Both the position numbers and the translations under genes were made by a program. Below the pieces are notes generated by a model. That model searched no databases. It had not been told where the DNA came from and saw only the letters and a program-made list of their open reading frames with translations. Below are positions 40,519 through 43,595 of a DNA stretch of 43,595 bases, piece after piece; position 1 is the stretch's first letter; every line of letters begins with the position of its first letter. Source of the DNA: Flavobacteriaceae bacterium. Lineage in GTDB: Bacteria > Bacteroidota > Bacteroidia > Flavobacteriales > Flavobacteriaceae. Where the stretch lies: positions 1 through 43,595 of the forward strand of contig CANGCT010000009.1 in assembly GCA_947452415.1 (NCBI GenBank), given 5' to 3'.

Positions 40519-41232
40519 ATGTTAAAATTCCCTGTTCTGATGTATCATAACGTTTCAACAAACGAAAAGGAAAGTATTGGTTTAACAATTTCTGTTTCTA
40601 AATTGGAGCAGCAATTGCAGTATCTTGTTGATAATCAATATACAACTTATTTTGTTTCGGAAATCCTTGATAAGACTACAATTAATAAGAAAAGTTTAAT
40701 GGTAACTTTTGATGATGTAACCGAAAATCAATTGCTTTTTGCACTTCCATTGCTTAAAAAATACGGAATAAAGGCTACTTTTTTTATTCCTTTTTCGTAT
40801 GTTGGAAAAGCCGATTTATGGAATGAAGGAAGCGAAGGGATCATGACTATCGAGCAATTGAAATCATTAGATTCAGAAATTATTGAACTAGCACACCATT
40901 CATATTACCATCGAAAATATAGCACTCTAACTTCTTTAGAAATTCAAGACGATTTGGATAAAAGTTTCGAATTTATTTCTGCAAATGATTTAAAAGTAAC
41001 TCCAGCAATAGCTTATCCGTATGGGAATTATCCTAAGAAAGGAAGTGCCAAAGAGGCTTTCTTTCAAATTTTACAAAAAAATAATATTCAAATGGCTTTC
41101 CGAATTGGGAATAGAGTAAATAAATTTCCGTTTAAAAATAAATTTGAAGTGCAACGAATTGACATCAAAGGGGAAGACAGTTTGTTTGCCTTTAAATGGA
41201 AATTGCGCTTAGGGAAACTACGGTTATTTTAA
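40519..41232 (+). CDS. Polysaccharide deacetylase (NodB-like, CE4 family)
   Basis: 237 residues. PVLMYHNVS at 5-13 is the typical start; NodB motif 1 VTFDD at 62-66 (catalytic and metal Asp65-Asp66) and motif 2 HSYYH at 127-131 (metal His127, His131); then AYPYGNY at about 165-171 as motif 3 (P-Y-G). No signal peptide. Removes N- or O-acetyl groups from a glycan or lipid-linked sugar intermediate. Overlaps the convergent GT2 gene by 9 bp at the 3' ends. Confidence 0.9.
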   Translation: MLKFPVLMYHNVSTNEKESIGLTISVSKLEQQLQYLVDNQYTTYFVSEILDKTTINKKSLMVTFDDVTENQLLFALPLLKKYGIKATFFIPFSYVGKADLWNEGSEGIMTIEQLKSLDSEIIELAHHSYYHRKYSTLTSLEIQDDLDKSFEFISANDLKVTPAIAYPYGNYPKKGSAKEAFFQILQKNNIQMAFRIGNRVNKFPFKNKFEVQRIDIKGEDSLFAFKWKLRLGKLRLF

Positions 41233-41961
41233 ACCTTTATCAATCAAAATCATCTTCACATATCTGGAGAAAACACCATAAGCATCAATAGAAGCAACGG
41301 CTAGACCGGGAACGCCATCCATAAATCCTCTTCGGATAATATAGGTGTGGAAAAATCTATAAATAGGTTTGAAAACCAAATGAAAATAATTGGCAGATTT
41401 GTTTTTGTCTTTGGCCATTTTTGCTTGAAACCAAGCGTAAGAATCTTTCTTTTTGATGTAATGAAACAACCCTTTGTAGGTGTAATGAATCATGAAATTT
41501 TTTAATAAACCAACGGTTCCAGGATGGATTAATTTTTCGTGAACCAATCCTTCAAAATGAATATCGGTATTCATTACCAACCGAACTACTTTATTTTCAG
41601 TATGGTATAAAAAACGGTTCATGTAAAAATGTGGAAACTTAATCTTATAAGCATCGTGCTTAGGATTATTGATGGTTTCCAAAATTTCGAATTTCAATTT
41701 TTGGGTAACACGTTCGTCGGCATCAACAAATAAAATCCAGTTGGAAGTGGCATGTTTTATGGCTTCGTTTTTTTGATTGGAAAAATTATCAAACTTGCGT
41801 TGCAGTATTTCACAATTAAACTTTTCAGCAATTTCAACAGTGTTATCGGTACTAAATGAATCGATAAGAATAATCTGATTTGCAAACGAAACCGATTGCA
41901 AACAGTCCTGAATATAGTCTCTTTCGTTGTAAGCAGGTATTATTACTGTGATGGTTTGCAT
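41224..41961 (-). CDS. GT2 glycosyltransferase, WaaE/KdtX-like, third relative
   Basis: 245 residues. ITVIIPAYNERDYIQDCLQS at 4-23, ILIDSFSTDNTVEIAEKF at 31-48 and WILFVDADERV at 75-85 (DADE as DxD). Later blocks KVVRLVMNTDIHFEGLVHEKL and YRFFHTYIIRRGFMDGVPG parallel those of the tandem pair (LFNKNFC-YNGNLVHEE, YRFLWQYF-RLGILD-KEGF), so the three share ancestry. Divergent from the GT2 gene at 42014. Confidence 0.9.
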   Translation of the reverse strand: MQTITVIIPAYNERDYIQDCLQSVSFANQIILIDSFSTDNTVEIAEKFNCEILQRKFDNFSNQKNEAIKHATSNWILFVDADERVTQKLKFEILETINNPKHDAYKIKFPHFYMNRFLYHTENKVVRLVMNTDIHFEGLVHEKLIHPGTVGLLKNFMIHYTYKGLFHYIKKKDSYAWFQAKMAKDKNKSANYFHLVFKPIYRFFHTYIIRRGFMDGVPGLAVASIDAYGVFSRYVKMILIDKGLK

Positions 41962-41998
41962 AGTCTAATTGTGGAGTTCAAACTTAAATAAAATATTT

Positions 41999-42006
41999 TA
42001 TCTTTG
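41999..42006 (+). promoter_or_regulatory. -7 element of a near-leaderless GT2 gene
   Basis: TATCTTTG, exact consensus, only 7 bp before the ATG at 42014. Transcription should start about at 42012, leaving a leader of zero to three nucleotides. Confidence 0.55.
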
Positions 42007-42013
42007 CAATGCA

Positions 42014-42832
42014 ATGAAGAAAGATATTTCAGTTATTATAAGCACATACAATTCGCCCGAATGGTTGAAAAAAGTGCTTTATGGATACAATACCCAAACC
42101 TATAGAAATTTTGAAGTGATCATTGCCGATGATGGTTCGGACGAAAGAACCAAAAACTGCATTGTTGAAATTCAAAAGGAAGTTTTTTTTCCTGTTATTC
42201 ATGTATGGCATGAAGATAATGGTTTTCAAAAAACAATCATTCTCAACAAAGCCATCCTTGCCACTACTACCGATTATATTTTGATGACCGATGGCGATTG
42301 TATTCCTCGAGAAGATTTTATCGAACAACACATTAAGCAACGCGAAGAGGGTTATTTTTTATCTGGTGGATATTATAAATTACCCATGGATTTATCCGAA
42401 AATATTACAAAAGAAGAAATTTATTCGGGTAAATGTTTTGATATCAAATGGTTGAAAAACAACGGAATTAATTGTTCTTTTAAAAATAGTAAGTTTATTC
42501 CTAACGGATTGCGAAGTTCGTTATTAAACTCTATTACACCTACTACTGCTAGTTGGAACGGACATAATGCTTCGGGTTGGAAAAAAGATTTACTTGCTGT
42601 AAATGGCTTTGACGAACGCATGCAATATGGGGGAGAAGATCGTGAATTTGGGGAACGATTATTGAATCTTGGCATTCAAACCAAACAAATAAGATATTCC
42701 ACTGTATGTATACACTTAGATCATGCTCGTGGTTATGTTAAACCCGAAATGATTGAAAAAAACTTACAAATCCGTAAAGAAACCAAAGATTTAAAATCCA
42801 CTTGGACCGATTTTGGGATAGTGAAAAAGTAA
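42014..42832 (+). CDS. Glycosyltransferase family 2 with C-terminal galactosyltransferase-like domain
   Basis: 272 residues from the ATG at 42014; an in-frame ATG at 41969 lies upstream of the -7 element at 41999-42006 and would add a non-homologous 15 residues, so it is rejected. ISVIISTYNSPEWL at 5-18, EVIIADDGSDERT at 34-46, ILMTDGDCIPREDF with the DxD (DGD), and GWKKDLLAVNGFDERMQYGG then EDREFGERL, the Glyco_transf_7C-like block shared with chondroitin-synthase-type enzymes. Inverting transferase by family. Confidence 0.92.
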   Translation: MKKDISVIISTYNSPEWLKKVLYGYNTQTYRNFEVIIADDGSDERTKNCIVEIQKEVFFPVIHVWHEDNGFQKTIILNKAILATTTDYILMTDGDCIPREDFIEQHIKQREEGYFLSGGYYKLPMDLSENITKEEIYSGKCFDIKWLKNNGINCSFKNSKFIPNGLRSSLLNSITPTTASWNGHNASGWKKDLLAVNGFDERMQYGGEDREFGERLLNLGIQTKQIRYSTVCIHLDHARGYVKPEMIEKNLQIRKETKDLKSTWTDFGIVKK

Positions 42833-42850
42833 TTTTTGAATAGATTTTTT

Positions 42851-42920
42851 TTTACCATTAAGATGTTAAGGTTCATTAAGTAGTAACACCTTAATGAACC
42901 TTAAAATCTTAATGGTTTAA
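42851..42920. repeat. Large imperfect hairpin, copy 1 (CTTAATGAACCTTAA family)
   Basis: Left arm about 42855-42880 pairs with 42890-42915 around a 9-nt loop, with only one or two mismatches. The inner core is TTAAGGTTCATTAAG / CTTAATGAACCTTAA. It is followed by a T run, so it may also terminate the GT2 gene ending at 42832. Confidence 0.85.
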
Positions 42921-43010
42921 TTTTTTATTGATAATTATGTTATTTTAAAAAACACACTTTAAGACTGATTTAAAAAATATTGAAAAAAGTAAATTTTTTA
43001 AATAGATTTT

Positions 43011-43079
43011 TTACCATTTAGATATTAAGTTTTATTAAGTAATTTCTGATTAATGAACCTTAATTCCTTAATGGTTTAA
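43011..43079. repeat. Large imperfect hairpin, copy 2
   Basis: A diverged second copy of the 42851-42920 element: left arm 43011-43039, right arm 43050-43079, again bounded by TTTTTTACCATT on the left and AATGGTTTAATTTTTT on the right. Flanks are similar too (AAATAGATTTTTTACCATT against TAGATTTTTTTTTACCATT), so the unit was duplicated with its borders. Confidence 0.8.
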
Positions 43080-43097
43080 TTTTTTTAAATATTAATT

Positions 43098-43595
43098 TTA
43101 TTGTAAGTTATCTTTCAAAAAGGAATCTAGTTCAGGTAAAATCATTTCTGGAGTTAATTTCAAATACAATTCCCTCGGATTTCTCTCAATTTCTTTATTT
43201 TGCTCGTAAGACAATTCCGAAATGGCATTGGGTAAAAAATCCAATAAATGAACTGATTTATGGAATTTTCCATCTTCAAAACTACTCCAATCGTCCTTGT
43301 TGATGTATGGCGAGAATAGGGTGAAGGTTGGTTTGTTCAATGCTTTGGCGATATGAACTGTGCCTCCTTCATTAGAAACCAAAACTGCACATTGGTTCAT
43401 CAATACTGCAAAATCCCGAATGCTTGGCGCATAAATATCCAAAATAATATTGGATTTATTTTGACATAAATTATAAATTTTATCGGCTTCTGCTTTCTGA
43501 TTTGGAGCATAATTAAAAAGCAAATAACAATCGAAAGTACTAGCAATATGGTCAATAATTTGAGCAATATATTCATAAGGCATCGATTTTTGAGG
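43098..43595 (-). CDS. GT9-type glycosyltransferase (heptosyltransferase-like), 5' end outside window
   Basis: C-terminal 165 residues of a longer protein; the frame stays open to the window edge (codons before the internal Met at 43583 read PQKS). It is the nucleotide-sugar half of a GT-B enzyme: YEYIAQIIDHIAST, YAPNQKAEADKIY, then VSNEGGTVHIAKALNKPTFTLFSP, the ADP-heptose:LPS heptosyltransferase (GT9) signature S-E-GG--H-A. Probably acts on LOS core or a surface glycan in the cytoplasm. Separated from the convergent GT2 gene by the two hairpin repeats. Confidence 0.9.
   Translation of the reverse strand, partial: PQKSMPYEYIAQIIDHIASTFDCYLLFNYAPNQKAEADKIYNLCQNKSNIILDIYAPSIRDFAVLMNQCAVLVSNEGGTVHIAKALNKPTFTLFSPYINKDDWSSFEDGKFHKSVHLLDFLPNAISELSYEQNKEIERNPRELYLKLTPEMILPELDSFLKDNLQ

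Overview
The window is a chromosomal stretch of a Bacteroidota bacterium, most likely a Flavobacterium-like member of the Flavobacteriaceae. The evidence is strong AT richness, promoters of the Bacteroidota type (-33 TTG, -7 TAnnTTTG), a C-terminal type IX secretion sorting domain, a SusB-like GH97 enzyme, a tmRNA whose tag ends in NYALAA, and lipoproteins with Bacteroidota-style lipoboxes. It holds about 45 credible protein genes and one RNA gene (ssrA). I see no tRNA, rRNA, CRISPR array or intact insertion sequence.

Layout. (a) 1-1401: a hipB-hipS-hipT-like tripartite toxin-antitoxin operon, with hipB cut by the window edge. (b) 1505-5505: an accessory regulatory island. It has a three-gene minus-strand operon headed by a small predicted beta-sandwich protein, a collagen-like lipoprotein, a stand-alone winged-HTH protein, and a WYL regulator co-directional with a second copy of the beta-sandwich protein. 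The same 23-bp inverted repeat (8-bp arms, 7-bp spacer) lies upstream of both paralogue-containing operons. This is the best candidate for an undescribed system. (c) 5752-8974: ssrA (minus) with its terminator and promoter, a beta-lactamase-fold lipoprotein, and an NAD(P)-dependent alanine/saccharopine dehydrogenase-like enzyme. (d) 9147-12712: a GH97 alpha-glucosidase plus a FucP/GlcP-type sugar permease, a compact maltooligosaccharide/glucose module. (e) 12886-16616: an outer-membrane protein, metal-type kdsA, a lipoprotein, a split YeeE/YedE transporter and an HMA-domain protein. (f) 17062-24969: a 7TM-AraC regulator and a divergent 2084-residue T9SS-secreted protein with five tandem 231-bp repeats.

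(g) 24972-31990 (all minus): prmA-clpS, a small secreted protein, an orphan PIN-like protein, a CDP-alcohol phosphotransferase, ctaA, a ParE-type toxin-antitoxin pair abutting ctaA, cca and tsaC. A perfect 26-bp hairpin built from 14-bp repeats lies between cca and tsaC. (h) 31977-43595: a surface-glycan (LOS/O-antigen or exopolysaccharide) cluster of about a dozen genes. It has a methyltransferase, many GT2/GT4/GT9-like glycosyltransferases, a polysaccharide deacetylase, and three related WaaE/KdtX-like GT2 genes of which two are tandem duplicates. Gene direction flips repeatedly and the left half is visibly more AT-rich, as expected of a horizontally reshuffled glycan locus.

Functionally the window mixes housekeeping (trans-translation, tRNA maturation and modification, heme A synthesis, KDO synthesis, N-end rule adaptor) with accessory modules (two toxin-antitoxin loci, an orphan PIN gene, the WYL island, the adhesin and the glycan cluster). 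Function calls rest on motif reading and remembered family knowledge; no database search was run.
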